From NCBI GenBank assembly GCA_963920575.1, contig OY986964.1, forward strand, positions 30,160,972 through 30,224,971: a stretch of 64,000 nucleotides of DNA, read 5' to 3'. Under the pieces are notes generated by a model. The model did not search any database. It saw only the letters and a list, made by a program, of their open reading frames with translations, and had not been told where the DNA came from. Positions 23,041 through 35,745 of the stretch are shown in pieces. The stretch is from Narthecium ossifragum. Its lineage: Eukaryota > Streptophyta > Magnoliopsida > Dioscoreales > Nartheciaceae. The position numbers were made by a program, and so were the translations under genes. The stretch's first letter is position 1; every line of letters starts with the position of its first letter.

Positions 23041-24050
23041 CATTGAAAAGAGGACGAAAATATCTACAACTTTCATATTGACGAGATTTTCAGATTTTAT
23101 CGTTTAGTGTGTCAAACTGACAGCTAAAGTGTCCAATGATAAAATAGTAAATAGTGACTGAATTTTCAAATGTCATCATCCAAAAAATGGTCGATTTCAT
23201 CTGCCAATTTCCATCGCCCATGTCCAATCGACCATATTTTGGCCGTCGTCGACATGGTCCGACTATTTTGGTGATAACTTTCTCATCTGATGTCAAAATT
23301 GCATATTTCTGATACCATTAGAAAGATAATTTTAAGAGCTAAAACTTTCATGTTCAGAGTTTTACTATATTCCAAGGTTATCATCAACCAAATTACAGTG
23401 GAAGACAACACTATATCTGATGGCAATTTCATAAATAACTGAAGATGTCGACTAGTTATGCAGTTCTGACGATTTTAGATTCAATTCTGACAGTTCCATA
23501 GCAGTTCCAAGGCAATTCTAGAGTAGCTCAGAGCAATTTCAAAATAGTTCTAGAGCAGTTTAAACGGTTTCAATATAGTTTCAGAATAGTTCAAACGGTT
23601 CTAAAGTGGTTACATCAGAAACTATAAAAAACCAAGAGGACGAAGAAAAAGAGGCTCCGACCGCCAAAGCAAACAAGCTTTTTATCTTTATTTCCAATGT
23701 AGCCTTATATATTTATTATCAATGTAGCCTTATTTATCTTAATGAAGCCTTTTCTTTCATTTAAATTCATGCAATGAAGTCTTTCATTCATAGGAGTAGT
23801 GTTACTATAATTCCATTCATAGCATAGTTTTATCACTCATAGGAGTAGTTCTAGCATAGTTCATCACCAATTATTCTCATTTTCCATAACTTTCCATCAT
23901 TCATTTTGTCACCACTTCCCATCTTCCATTTTCCACTATCTTTACTTCATATCCATTTTTCTAAAGCTTCAACACCTCCGTTCGAATTGAGTATTCGAAG
24001 GAATTGAACCTTGTCATAATCTCTTACAGATTAATTAGAGTGTTGCATAT
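23041..24050 (+). repeat. LTR-like remnant
   Basis: A degenerate run of AGTTCTAGAGCAG-like words (about 23460-23610) is followed by ACTATAAAAAACC (about 23617), then by T-rich sequence with repeated ATTCATAGGAGTAGT and TTCCAT words. This U3-TATA-R layout resembles an old LTR, but I find no TG/CA ends or target duplication. Confidence 0.3.
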
Positions 24051-26500
24051 ATAATTTATGTGCCAACACGTCGTTCGTATTCGATACCACACGTGGCGGC
24101 GGCACGCCAGTAGACGCTACGTAACTCAAACGTGGCTTCATCTCGATTAGATGATATATCCGGTATGGTTGTAATCTTCATATTCGTAACCATCTGCCAC
24201 GTGTGCATATGTCCATGGTCGGATAGAAACTCGCATGGCTCTTGTGAGCAGTACTCGTGGTGAGATAACCAAACCAAATCATGTTTTACATGGAGTTAGA
24301 TTATGCATGTACCCGTGATGAGATAATAAGAAAATTTAACTTTATAAGAAAGGAGGGTTACTATATATCATGCAAAAAAGAAGAAGGGGGGACCTTACAT
24401 TTTAAAAATAGAAAATCTTGGGGCCCCAAAACCGAAATAATTCAAAGTTGCTGACACGAGTAGAGCGAAGGCATGTGAGTTAATTTTTGCTAAAAAAAGA
24501 AGTGAGTTAATTTTTGCTAAAAAAAGAAGTGAGTTAATAACTATATATAGACCATACTAAATAGTATAATAAGCGACATGTGAGAGAAATTAATGATGGC
24601 TACCAGCCAACTACAATTAAATATGACGTCAGTCATAAATATGATTGCCAGCGAAGAAGAATATACGTAGCCAGAGCTTGCCTAGATCAGATTGATATTG
24701 GTTGAAGCTGGCTGGAAAATGATACCTTTATACCTGCTTAAAAGAGTAAAGGATAATGGTAGTGTTACAGAGGAAGAAGATGGTGGACACAATCGGCAAT
24801 CGGCAACGCTAAGCTTTCGTTTGGTACGGAGATAAATTTATTTTAAATTAAGAAATTTATTTTATATTAAATAATAATAATTATTTTTTATGAATGTTTG
24901 AGAATCCGGGATAGAGGTTATCCTTAAAACTTACTCCAGTACCGGACAAGATAATGAGTTAGAGTCAAGGTGTAATAAAGACAGAGACGATGGAGTAGAG
25001 AGAAAGCCTCCCCCCTAACTCAAGAACAAACATTACTTTCTTCTTCGTACCATATACGAGCGAGCTAGTTGGTTCCCTTAATTAGTGTATCTGGTTGGTA
25101 AGTGGTAACCATCAAACTCAGAAGGCCTTTCTAGTAGATGTAGAGAAGTTTTATTGAATAGTGTAAATCTATGTCTTTCTCTCGCTTCGTTTTTTTTGTT
25201 CTTTTCAGTGTGCACCCTACCCTACCCTATAAAAAGAGGATGAATTCATTCTTTTTTTATAAAATGACCCATTTAATTCTAAATACACAGAAGAGCCTAA
25301 GATCATCCTTCATAATTAAAGTTCAATCAAAACCATGCATCTTGCGCGCCTTGGTCCAATGACAGCACTTAAATTCTTTGCACCTAGCTAGTATGGTACC
25401 CTCCCCATCACATGTGACATGTCTCTATTATATTTTAATCAAAGCCCATGCATGATGCATGATCCTTCAATGGACTATATATGTGTCCAGCTAGCGTCTT
25501 GATTTAATGCCCCAGAGTCTAGTCGGCTATCAGCGAGCATGGACAGTCCAAAACCCCTTCAATTATTGGTTTATTTATCCATGAGGCTCTTATTAATCCC
25601 GTAAGTCGTGGCTTAGCTATTGACTATTGTTGCATACATCCTGTCCCTCTCATCTGGAGTAGGGATCGGTGGACGCCCGCGGTTTAAATGGCTCTCCAAT
25701 GCCGTTGAGAAGAGAACCGGTGGAGCATTTCATCCTGATTTCCCATGAACTGTTGAATTAAATATTTAAATTGTGCCCATGGATCCCATTGGCTCTGGTT
25801 AAACTACGGTCCAATTACTTTTATATGGAACTCCTAGAATTGGTCAATCCAGGGGGTGCATGGTTTGCTTGGTTGCACCGCACGATATAACAGTTAATGA
25901 TATTCCATGTTTGGTTTGGCATGCTGCATTAACTGATATACTCTAACAAATATAATAATAATAATAAAATGGTGAATCAACATATACAACTTATTAAACT
26001 ATTTTTACTGGCTAATTTCCTAATGCAAAAAAAAAACACCACTTATGCATGCAACCAACCAATCATACTCTTAATTTCTTGGTGTATGCATCGGTTGAGG
26101 CAAAAAAACACGACTGATGCATCCAACCAACCAATCATACTCTTAACTTTATTCCGGGTTAAGGGAATTTATTCCAGGTTTTGAGAATAACTTTGTAATG
26201 ATTACTTGGAATAAGGGAAAATTAGAGTGAAGAATGTGAATAACTTTGTAATGATTACTTAAAATAAGGGAAATGATGTTTGGGGTTAAGGGATGGAATA
26301 AGTAGTGGATTCAGGAATATTTTAGGAATATTCCCCCCCTTAATCCGGGTTAAGACTTATTCCCAAAATCTATTCCCGTATTAAATGGGGCCTTATTTTA
26401 TATTCTAGCTAGTGATGCTTGTGACATGCAGTAAAAGCCAGCGTTATTAAAAGTAAAGAGGTGATTTTTAGGTGAGGGGGTCATTACCTTAGATACTTTA
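24051..26500. other. Intergenic, AT-rich, MITE-like debris
   Basis: No gene seen. It contains a 27-bp tandem repeat (24475-24537), sequence at 24800-25020 and 25900-26400 that reads like old MITEs (repeated TTCCGGGTTAAGG and AATAAGGGAA words), and a 20-bp direct repeat CCAACCAATCATACTCTTAA (about 26057 and 26127). Boundaries are not resolvable by eye. Confidence 0.4.
24475..24537. repeat. 27-bp tandem repeat, 2.3 copies
   Basis: GTGAGTTAATTTTTGC followed by TAAAAAAAGAA is repeated exactly with a 27-bp period at 24475, 24502 and partly 24529. Confidence 0.9.
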
Positions 26501-26538
26501 TTAATGAGGTGGGGCTTGCATTAAAAGTAAAGAAGTAT

Positions 26539-26844
26539 GTGTATAAAATTCTACATACGTGTCTAAACTTGTTTTCACGAGTATAAATAGGCTACGCGCG
26601 TGTACAAAATTTATGAACGTGTACGAGGTGTACAAGCTTTTCGCGTGTATTACTAGCTCACACACGTGTCCTTGCATGCGTAGAAATCTGAACAGGCACG
26701 CGTATAAATGACCATGCGTGTGTACAGAAGCATCATAACATACATTTGACGTGACGCGTTTCTACTGGGTAGTGCAAAGACTAAAAGGAAAAAAAATACG
26801 TACTCACACGTGTCGGTTAACGAATTAGTTAAATAAAAAAAAAC
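26539..26844 (+). repeat. Left arm of 305-bp inverted repeat
   Basis: The reverse complement matches 50638-50941 with about 16 differences by eye (roughly 95 percent). It is rich in ACGCGT and ACACGT words. Together the arms bracket the MULE. Confidence 0.85.
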
Positions 26845-27096
26845 AAATCCTCGCATTCAATGCGACGGGACGCGACAGGCCAGGTGGCAGTTTATGATGG
26901 GTTCGCCGTCGCGTCACGTGTTGTGTAATGCGACGGTTCGGCGTCGCGTCTCGAAACGGCACGTTGCGCGCCAAATCCCTTTTCGCATGGGTATTTTAGC
27001 ATAAACCCGCCGTTCAATGTTCTTCTTCTCTTTCACCTAGCAGACCACCGCAGATTGGTTTTCTTCTTCTTTTCCTTTCCCTTGCTATTCTTTGTT

Positions 27097-27200
27097 CTTC
27101 TTATCCGTGCTCTTCTCCTTCTCTCTTTTCTTTGCCCCTGCTCTTCTTCGCCTCTCTTTTCGTGCTCCAACCATCCGAAATAGTGAGAGTATGGAGAACA
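27097..27200 (+). repeat. 104-bp direct repeat, copy 1
   Basis: Identical to 28416-28519. It includes the 5' leader and start codon region of the ULP gene (ATGGAGAACA). Confidence 0.95.
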
Positions 27201-28415
27201 TATGACTTGCATATGGCATATTTTGCACTTTCACATCCTTTGACCTATAATCAAGCCTGATATTTCTTTTTAGCAACATATGACTTGCATGCCTCAGTGA
27301 AATTCGCTTTAGAACATATTTTATGAGGTAAATGGATGCACAAATTTAGATGGAGCTTTCAAGGTTTTATCATCACAATTTAAAAGGTTGCCATCATAAA
27401 AAAGAGGGAGATTGTTAGCCCAGATATTGTTTTGATGATGTCAATATATAATTGATGATAAAATATTGGTTTAATATTATTATCCCTTAATTTGGAATGC
27501 ATTAAAATAATATTTAATGTGTTTTTGTACTGACGGTCGATGCGACAGACGATGCATGGATCGACCGTGAGGTATAGCGGTTGATGCGTGGATCGACCGC
27601 GAAAGATATTCTTGGGAAAATAGGATAACGGTCGATGGACCGATCGATCGTGGCATATGTATCTTGGCTCAAAAGACGCGACAGTTGATCGGTGTATTGA
27701 CCGTGGGAAGCGGTTTTTAGAGCATGACGGACGATGTCACGGTCGATGCGATGGTCGACTGTGAGGCGTGACGGTCGATAGGTGGATCGACCGTGACTCA
27801 AGAAAAGGCTGGCGGACGATGTCACGGACGATGCAACGGTCGACCGTGAGCCCAGAAACTAGCCGTTGCATAAACATAAAATAGCCGTTGGGAGGCTATT
27901 TGGAAGGCTTTGGTGCTCAACTATAAAAGGGAAGTTGTAGCAAACTTGGCTGGGATCAAGAGGGAGCTAAGGAATTATTGTAATCATATTCTAGCAAGTT
28001 TCTATCTCTTATTAGTGAGCTAAACCTTTGTAAACCTACTTCAAGTGTGAAGTAGATTTTGAGAGAAATATCCAAGAGAGAGCTTGGAGAGATTGTAAGG
28101 TTGCCAAGCACCAGCAAGCTTGGTGGATAGGTTGCCAAGCACCCGGAAGCTTGGTGAAAAAGCTTGTAAGAGGTCTTGCAAGTAGTGGAACCTCAAGGAG
28201 TGCCTTGAGAGAGTGGACGTAGGTAAGGTTTGCCGAATCACTATAAAATCTGGTGCAATCTCTCTATCTCTCATCTCTTATCATCCTTGCTTTAATATAG
28301 ATTTTCTGCTCTTATCTTTCCAAGCATATTATTTGATTAGACTCCTCCTACTCAAATTTCCTTAATTGATTTTATTGTTTAAAGCCTAAGATAAACCCCC
28401 CCTCTTAGAGCTTCA
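27201..28415 (+). mobile_element. 3' fragment of Ty1/copia-like element with LTR
   Basis: A short internal piece ends in a purine tract (AAAAAAGAGGGAGAT, about 27399-27412), followed by an LTR beginning TGTTAGCCCAGATATTG at 27413 and ending in CA at 28415. The LTR holds an array of GGTCGA/TCGACC motifs (27530-27860), then TATAAAAG (27922-27929). 5' LTR and coding region are missing. The purine tract and CCCCCCCTCTTAG wording fit Ty1/copia; superfamily is inferred. Confidence 0.65.
27530..27860. repeat. GGTCGATG / GGATCGACCGTG array in copia-like LTR
   Basis: About a dozen GGTCGA or TCGACCGT cores in the first 450 bp of the LTR, ending about 60 bp before TATAAAAG at 27922. Confidence 0.9.
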
Positions 28416-28519
28416 CTTCTTATCCGTGCTCTTCTCCTTCTCTCTTTTCTTTGCCCCTGCTCTTCTTCGCCTCTCTTTTCGTGCTCCAACCATCCGAAAT
28501 AGTGAGAGTATGGAGAACA
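28416..28519 (+). repeat. 104-bp direct repeat, copy 2
   Basis: Exact copy of 27097-27200; it starts at the base following the LTR end at 28415. This copy is joined to the rest of the ULP gene. Confidence 0.95.
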
Positions 28520-28779
28520 CCTTTGCCGAGGTTCTTGGGAAGGCCGTGGAGAAGGCCCTGGAAAAGGCCATAGCCGGGAAGCTACATGCCAACCCCTCAG
28601 GTACAGTACATGTGGAATCAGCCTAAAACCCCTTCTGATTATATTGAAAAAGGCCGTGGTTGCCTTCTCCTCTCATCCCGTCCTCCCCCTCCTGTATGCT
28701 CACTAAAATTCCCTTATTAATTACCCCTGAAACCCCTCCTGATATCTCCCCCAATCTTGTTATTTTGTTTTGAAATTTT

Positions 28780-29026
28780 CCTAATATGTTTATTTTCTTG
28801 TACGTGTACACTATTACGCGTCTTTTAGTCTTTGTTACACGTATCGCTTATACGCGTACTTGTTCTCTTGGTGGCTACCTACGCGTCGCGGCATATATTA
28901 CCACGCATGCGTATTTATACACCTTAACGCATGTATTTGACGTCTATACGCGTATGATGTCCATTTGCACGCGTATTTTCCTTTATCCGCGTATTCTATT
29001 TTAACACATTGCTAACATTTACCCGC
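28780..29026 (+). repeat. ACGCGT-rich intron of the ULP gene
   Basis: Dense ACGCGT, TACGCG and ACACGT words spaced by 10-25 nt between coding segments. Similar intron-like blocks lie at about 32615-32790, 33985-34130 and 35200-35520 in this gene, and at 48650-48850 and 49480-49680 in the transposase gene. Confidence 0.75.
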
Positions 29027-29809
29027 GTGAAACTCTCAGAGGAAGGCGGACCAGGGACATGGCGCGCACCATTCACTGGGCGATGCTACGGAGCAAAGAT
29101 AAACGAAATATCAAGAGATTACATAGCAGACGTACATGTCGAGATCATCCGCAAGACCCCGTTCGACCACTTCCTCGAGCTTCCAGAGGTCAAGCAAGAC
29201 AACCAATTGCTTGACGAGATGATGCGAAATCACGAAGGGGGCCTGTAGTTTAACCTTAGCGGCAACGTCAGGGCATTGACATCTAAGGACTTTGCCGTCT
29301 TCCTCGGCCTTCCGCTAGGCGGGGAGCTCGTCCATCGGGGTAAGAAGGTGCGCCAGAATCTTATGGATATCCCCTACTTCGCCAGACGCTCCCAGGGGAA
29401 GACCAAGAATGCCGACCTCCAGACGCAGGGCATCGTGGAGATATTGAAGCAACTGAAGGATAGAAGGGACCAGGAATCGGTGGAAGATTTCTGCCGGCTC
29501 TTTATCCTCTACATATTTGAGACATTCCTGTTCCCTCGGGCGAATTACACGCCCCCCCGAGCTAGTTGGCACTATAGAGGATCTCGACTCCCTCTACAAC
29601 TGGAATTGGCCTGCTATGGTCCACAACCACCTGCAGAATGAAGTAGCGGCGATACTGAACCAGTGGAGGACTTCGAAGAAGTCTTCTTCTAGAGCCTTGA
29701 CGTACGTGTGTGGCTGCACACTAGTCGTTACAGCTTGGAACTGTGAGCTGACCGGCTGCAGAGAACCCGGGGAACCCGACAAGACCCCCCAAATATTGAA
29801 ATGGACTAA

Positions 29810-32221
29810 TGTCACGCCCCGACCCGCCGAGCGCACCCGGGCCGGGGACCGCGAGGGGAAGACACCTACAACCACTAGCCTCGACTGGCGGAAACAGCCG
29901 AGACAAAGGCCCAGCTGGCGGAAACAGCTGGACACCACAGAGAAAGAGCGAAGCAGGAAACAAAAGCTAACAACATCTATTACAAACACATAATAGAGTT
30001 ACAACAGGAGAAACCTAGATACAACAGATCTAGAACAAGGGGTAAACAGTCCCCCAAAAAGAAAGCAAGCCACACTGCCCACCGGGGTCTCCACGAAGGC
30101 GCAGACAAAGCCATCCTGACCCTCAGACATGGTCAGGAGCCGCCGCGCTGCCACTGGACGACCGACGGGGCAACGGTTGGGAGAACCGGGCACCAGCACC
30201 TGCAACAAACACAGTCCAGGTAGGCATGAGCAACAGCTCAGCAGGGTCCTACTCCACAACCCCCACAAGAAAGGCAAACCCAAAGACCAACCCTGAAGCC
30301 AAGTGCTGAGGCTTGCCAAGGATCCCATAAATCCTATCGATAACCCGAAGGGTCCCTGTCCCGAGTACGTCTCCGACTGCCACTGTCTAGGGATGGACAA
30401 ACTCCGACTGTCCCTGACACAGGGTGGACATGACGCTACTGGTAGGATACCCTTCCCCAAGCGGGACCTCCACACTTGGCGGAACGACCGAGGTTACGAC
30501 AACCACCTCCCAGCACTCCAAGCCACAGAGCCACGATCCCTGACTCCCGACCAGGCACTAAGTCTAAGGACTGCCAAGCTTCCATAACCCTATCGATGCC
30601 CCAAGGGCTCCCGACATGAACCTTGCTCATCACCCTAAGCACCCAACAGGGGAAAAGGTTCCATGCGGGATCACCCTCTGCACCAACAGAGGAACAGAAC
30701 CGTGCAGGACACCTCCACTTAGCACCTGGGTACGGAGTACAAGGGGGAAAACACCCACCCAAACTAGCCTAACGTGTCTAATGCACAGTTAAGCAAAACA
30801 GGGCAGATAGATATTAAAGCTGTAAACAAGCAACAAGGCAAGGGCACACCTTCGGCCCATTTATACTAAACACTCCCGAGGGTCATGATTCCCTCGGTTC
30901 ACCACAAAGCGGTAAAGGGCATACCTTCAGCCCATTTATTCTAAGCACCCCGAGAGACATCACCCTCTCGGTTCAACCACAGAGATGTAAACATTCACGC
31001 ATAAATCACTACAGGATAAACCCCGAGGGTAAAACCGTAAAGACCATTTACATGCGAAGCCCTGCGGGCAAAACAGCATTTAAAACAAGTAAAACCCTCT
31101 CTGCTGCTCAAAGGATCGATCCTTCCCGAAGGGAGGATCGATCACCCAAGAAACAGTGAGCCTCCCTCACTGTCGAGCCAAAGAAGATCGATCACTCCTT
31201 CCAAGGAGATCGATCTTTTTGGTGACAGAGGGCACCCTTCCAGTCGCACCAAGGAAGATCGATCCTTCTCCCAGGAAGATCGATCATTCTCGGGACGAAG
31301 GGTAACCAGGCTGACCCAAGTCCCATGATCGATCTCCTCCCATAAGAAGATCGATCATGTGGCTGGGCGCAGCAAACTAACACCAGAGGATCGATCACTC
31401 CACCCAGGAAGATCGATCATGATGGGTTCCGATGTACTTCCGGCCGGAAAAACCGCCGGAATACACAACCAAACCTCACCAAAATTTGTGGGCTGGTAGA
31501 TCTGATAACCACGAAGCTCCTCAAGGCTTCAAAACCTGAAAAACACCAACTCCACAAGGAGATCTAAAATGAAAACCAAAACCGGATTCAAAACCTCGGA
31601 AAACAACCGGAGTTTAGAATGAGAACCCTACCTCCTCAACGCAGCTTCGATCCCCAAGTCCTACCCCAGGACCTTCCTCGCCTTGCCACGAACCCAACGA
31701 GCCTTCAAGCTCCCGGAAAGATGGCCGGAGGAGGAAGAACGGAGGAGGAGAAGGAGCGGTCTCAACCGGGGAAGAAACAGAGCCACGCGAGGGAGAAGAA
31801 GAAGAGAGGAAGAAAGGAAGGGGGGAAAGGGCGGGTAAGGCCGGGGAAAAGCCGGCGAACCTGGGGAAAAGCCGGGGGAGGGGAGGGAAAGTCTTCCCTC
31901 CCCTGACAGGGGAAGCGACGGCCACCGCGGTGGCCGTCCTTCGAAAGCCACAGACAAGGACTTCCAGGCACAGGAAGGATCGATCCTTCATGACCAAAGG
32001 ATCGATCATCCCTGCCCAGAAGTGCAAACTTGGGCTGGAAAACGGGCCCAAGCCCAGAACACCCAAGCTAGGGTCCACCTAACCTTTCTAACAAACACAA
32101 CCATCAAGCAAGGCCTGTGTGTGCACACCCAGTGTGAAAAAAACGACCGCCAAGGCGCAATTTTCCAAATTGCCCTTGGGATCAACCACCAGCTATATGA
32201 ATAGAGGGGCAGGTCCTCACA
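29810..32221 (-). mobile_element. Solo LTR, family 1b (2412 bp)
   Basis: Starts TGTCACGCCCCGAC and ends GGTCCTCACA, flanked by ACTAA on both sides (29805-29809 and 32222-32226), so it is a complete solo LTR inserted in a ULP exon. By homology to the copies with a forward TATA box it lies on minus. It carries GATCGATC arrays at 31110-31420 and 31976-32011. Short Pro/Ser-rich ORFs inside shift frame between copies and are not believed. Confidence 0.85.
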
Positions 32222-34499
32222 ACTAAAGTGAAGCAACCAAAGCGGGGAAGGGTATGCGATCCGCGTTCGACGTCTGTCCCCACAGAGGTGAGTCCTTATT
32301 CCTTGTGCTTCCTTTTGCATTATGCCGATGCTCTCGCCACTAATTTAACTTACCGTTTTCTGTTCCAACTTGGTTACACCGACGTGGAGGTCGCACTGTA
32401 CCTTGGGGGTACGTGGCCAACTGCACGATTGGAGATGGTCGGTATGCCGTCCATAGAGCCACCGTTTGCGCCTAAGAAGTCTACCAGGCGTGTTTCTTTC
32501 ATGTCTTCTCTAGGAACTCCTCCCGATGACGTGGTCGACAAACAGCAGCAACCTGTCTTAGCAGCTCAAGACCCCCAATCGAGCCCAACCGATGAAACAA
32601 AATGGGAATAGGTAAAAACTTTAATTATACGCGTCTTCGTCTATATTTATAGCAGTGACGTGTTTCCTTCTATAATTATACGCGTTGTTTCCTTCGTTAC
32701 TGCTAATACATGTACATAGGAACGCGTATTGGTTTCTACGCGTGATTGTGAACGCGTTCGGACTACCAGGCGCGTTATGGCGTACATGTCTAGTAACTAT
32801 ATGATTTTTAGTTTGGAACACAGGTAAAGTAGGAGTTGCTAAAAATTGCACGCCGGGATCTAGAAAGATTTGAGCAAAACTGACGCCTGAATATCTCAGT
32901 GAACAGGTTGGGGGGGGGGGCAGCTGGCCGCGACAAATGCCAAGCTAGCTAAGGCTGAAAATGAAATTGCATCCCTGAAGCAAAAATCAAACATGGAGAC
33001 AGGACATCACCCAGAACCATTCATCGAGGAATTATTCCCTTCCTTGATCACCAAGCGGAGGAGGAGCTTCATGGGGCACTCAAGCCAAGACGCTGTGGAT
33101 GAGACGCAAGAGCCCGAGCATGCGACCACAGATTTAGTGAGAGTGCCGCAAGAGAAATTCACCAAGCAGGGACGCAGGGCACGTCGATTGGAAGAAACCA
33201 TCAGTCCCCCATATGCCTTGCGGTCAAAGAAGACTAAGGTGGCAACGTGCAAGAGGCGAAGGGGCTCGACGAGACGATCTTCAGCTACAGAAGCACACCA
33301 ACTGGCCGCCACTGACATTATCATGAGCACGATCAGTGAGTTGTCGAGTATGATCGCCATGGAAGAGCCTGCGAGGGAAGAGGAGGCGGAGCCCGTGGAG
33401 GCAGTTGTCGCGGATCCTGAGGACGTGGAGGCAGTGCATGTGGGGGCAGATGCTGTGGACGATATGAGGGCCACGGAGGCAAAGCCCGTGAGTGCAGAGG
33501 CCGCGGACAAGGCGAGGGTCATAGAGGCAGAGCCCGCTGTTACTGAGTCTGCGGAAGAAGGTGACCATAAGGCCGGTGAACCTATAGATGATGCAGTCAA
33601 GGACGTAACACCAGTCCAACCCAGTAAAGAGATGTGTGATGTGGAGGCAGTAGTTTAGCTCATCCACTCAGATTCTCCGCCGTTGGCATCCCCTAGTGGC
33701 TCCGGCGATTCCCATATTGATGATAGCTGGATTGCGGTGAATGAGGCACAGTGAACGTCGGAGGAGCTTGCACATACACTGAAGCTTATCGAGCATGGCT
33801 TCACGAGGCCCATAGACTATACTTCCGCAAGAGAAGCAACTTCTAGACCCATCGTCAGTCAGAAGAAGTACATGGACGACTCGAAAGCAGTTGTGAATTT
33901 GCTTGAAGACTTCGAGAAGAGGGGGCTTGAATATCTCGACCTGATTGATGACGAGTAAGTTCTGCTCTCTACGGGTAGTTTTTTAATACGCGTATGGTGT
34001 CTTTTGATACGCATGTTATGTCCATTTATATGCATTTATTTGATGTTATTTTTTGGCATGGATTTACACGTCTAAAGCATTTGTACGCATGTAATGTGGT
34101 TTTATATGCGTATGGAGAGATGCGTACCTTTTGAGTATATACGTATATTTGTTGTGCATGTTCAGTGCCGTCGTCTATACCCATGGGATGGGCTACTTCA
34201 CCCGTGGCCAGATCATGGACTTACTGAACAATAGCTCCATCGAGGGTGATGTCATCGACGCAGCGCAGGATGTCTTGGCGTATCGTTATCTCCCGGCGAA
34301 GACATCCTGCCGTTGTTTTTTTTCATCTACTCGCCTCCATGTAAGTATCTAGTCATGTTACGTCAATCAGTTCGTGCTATGCACATTTCAGTAAACATCT
34401 AACGGTTTATTTCAACATGCTGTACGTGACGGGCGTCATTCGCTACGTGATTCGCTCCCGTACGCGTGCAAAACCTTCTCCACACTTCCGATCTTGGAC

Positions 34500-34960
34500 G
34501 TGTGGTTCATCCCACTACACACAAGTCAGCATTGACACTTGCTCGCAGTTGATTTATTGGGCGGGGTTTGCATGCACTACACATCTTCTGAGGTGCCAAT
34601 CTACAACAAAGATGCTGAGGATATGGCTAAATGGGTGGCACATGCGATCCGGACTTGGCTGCCAGAGTTGCATGGTAAAGGGGAGCAGCGTGGGGGCTGA
34701 GCGATTGAGCATGCCACCGGCATATCAATGCAGCGCGGATCGTAAGAACACTGCACTTTTCAATGATTCTTTTAGTGCTCCAATTATATACTCATTAATT
34801 TTTCGTTGTCATTGCTAGACTGGACTGCGGAATTTTCTTGTTGAAATACGATGAAGGCATACGCGCCGGTCGTCCTTGGGACGATTTCGAGTTCAGACAA
34901 ACCGACATTACGGGCATTCGTGGACAACTTGCGTATATCTAAGTAAGCGTCGGCAGGCAG
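34500..34960 (+). pseudogene. Ulp1 peptidase catalytic region
   Basis: The reading QH-stop-HLLAVDL (stop TGA 34533-34535) corresponds to the family's HW...D block. After a short intron, LDCGIF supplies the catalytic cysteine, followed by WDDFEF and RGQLAYI. The triad residues can be read, but the stop abolishes a continuous product. Confidence 0.7.
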
Positions 34961-35364
34961 AAGGCGGGCCTTTTGAATGAGCAGGAGCCGGAGTTGCTCT
35001 CCGAGACAGAAGAGATGCCCGGCGATTTCGCGATACCTAGTGAAGCGGAGGTGCCCACTGAGCCAGCTCAGGGCGAAGCTGCGAGGAAGCGCGATGGGGA
35101 TAAAAGAAAGCCTGCTCCAGCACGAGCCGCAAAGAAGAAGAAGTAGTTTAATTGATGTAGCAAACAGTTTGCCTTGATGTTGTTTGGGTGGTATGTAACA
35201 AATCTCATACACATTCAGTAATATTGTACACGTGCGTATCCTGAAGATACTCGTGAAAAGAAGTTGAGACACGTATATAGAATTTCACACACATACATCT
35301 AATAATTATGCCCGTGCTTCCAACATAGAGTTACACACATTTTTTGAAACACGTGTTTTTCAAA

Positions 35365-35512
35365 AAATACACGTATGAGCCTAACAAATACACGTATCGT
35401 CAGAACAAAATACACGTGTAACGCCAAAATGACTGTAAAAACCAGTCATTTTGGCGTTACAGATGGATTTTTTATGACGATACATGTATTTGTTAGGCCC
35501 ATACGTGTATTT
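35365..35512. repeat. Long hairpin downstream of ULP gene
   Basis: A perfect 18-bp stem (35418-35435 with 35443-35460) around a 7-nt loop extends outward with mismatches to arms of about 65 nt containing CCTAACAAATACA on one side and its complement on the other. It could form a strong RNA hairpin at the 3' end of the ULP transcript, or be a foldback remnant. Confidence 0.85.
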
Positions 35513-35624
35513 ACATTGACTCGTTTTTACATCAGGGTTCTAAAAAACGCCCTAGGCGGCCGCCTAAGCGCTGGCGCCTCCCAGCCGCCCGGATTAAAGC
35601 CTAGGCGATAGATCTAGGCGCTCG

Positions 35625-35745
35625 GCAGAAAATCGGTTGCCTAGGCGGGCTGGGCGGTCGCCTGGGCGGGCTGGGCGGTCGCCTGGGCGGGCTGGGCAGT
35701 CGCCTGGGCGGGCTGGGCGGCTGGGCGTTTTGGCTGGGCGTTTTA
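35625..35745. repeat. GGCTGGGCGGTCGCCT tandem repeat in hAT subterminal DNA
   Basis: About four copies of a roughly 22-bp G-rich unit near the left terminus. A second C-rich run of CTCACCTCCGCCGCTCCG-like words follows at about 35880-36360, in the 5' leader of the transposase gene. Confidence 0.8.

Larger units (their letters stand above)
28510..35146 (+). pseudogene. ULP-like (C48 cysteine peptidase) gene of the MULE, broken
   Basis: A multi-exon gene on plus. The start MENTFAEVLG is at 28510, and a donor CAG|GTACAG follows at 28600. The next exon (from about 29030) has a helical, plant-transposon-type N-terminal domain (LELPEVKQDNQLLDEMM, LTSKDFAVFLGLPLG). A coiled, acidic and basic middle follows (32.3-33.9 kb). 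The Ulp1 core at 34.1-34.95 kb has HLLAVDL (His/Asp region) and LDCGIFLLKYDEG (catalytic Cys at about 34826). The C-terminus is lysine-rich and ends KKKK at 35146. C48 peptidases remove SUMO-like modifiers; the role in transposons is unknown. Breaks are TAG at 29246, a frame change near 29545, a solo LTR inside an exon, TAG near 33656, and TGA at 34533 where HW is expected. Confidence 0.7.

Noticed and set aside
31614..32078. Pro/Ser-rich ORFs in the LTRs (also 44836-45156 and 58383-58736)
   Set aside because: The homologous regions of the three LTR copies are read in different frames with frequent indels, so no protein is conserved.
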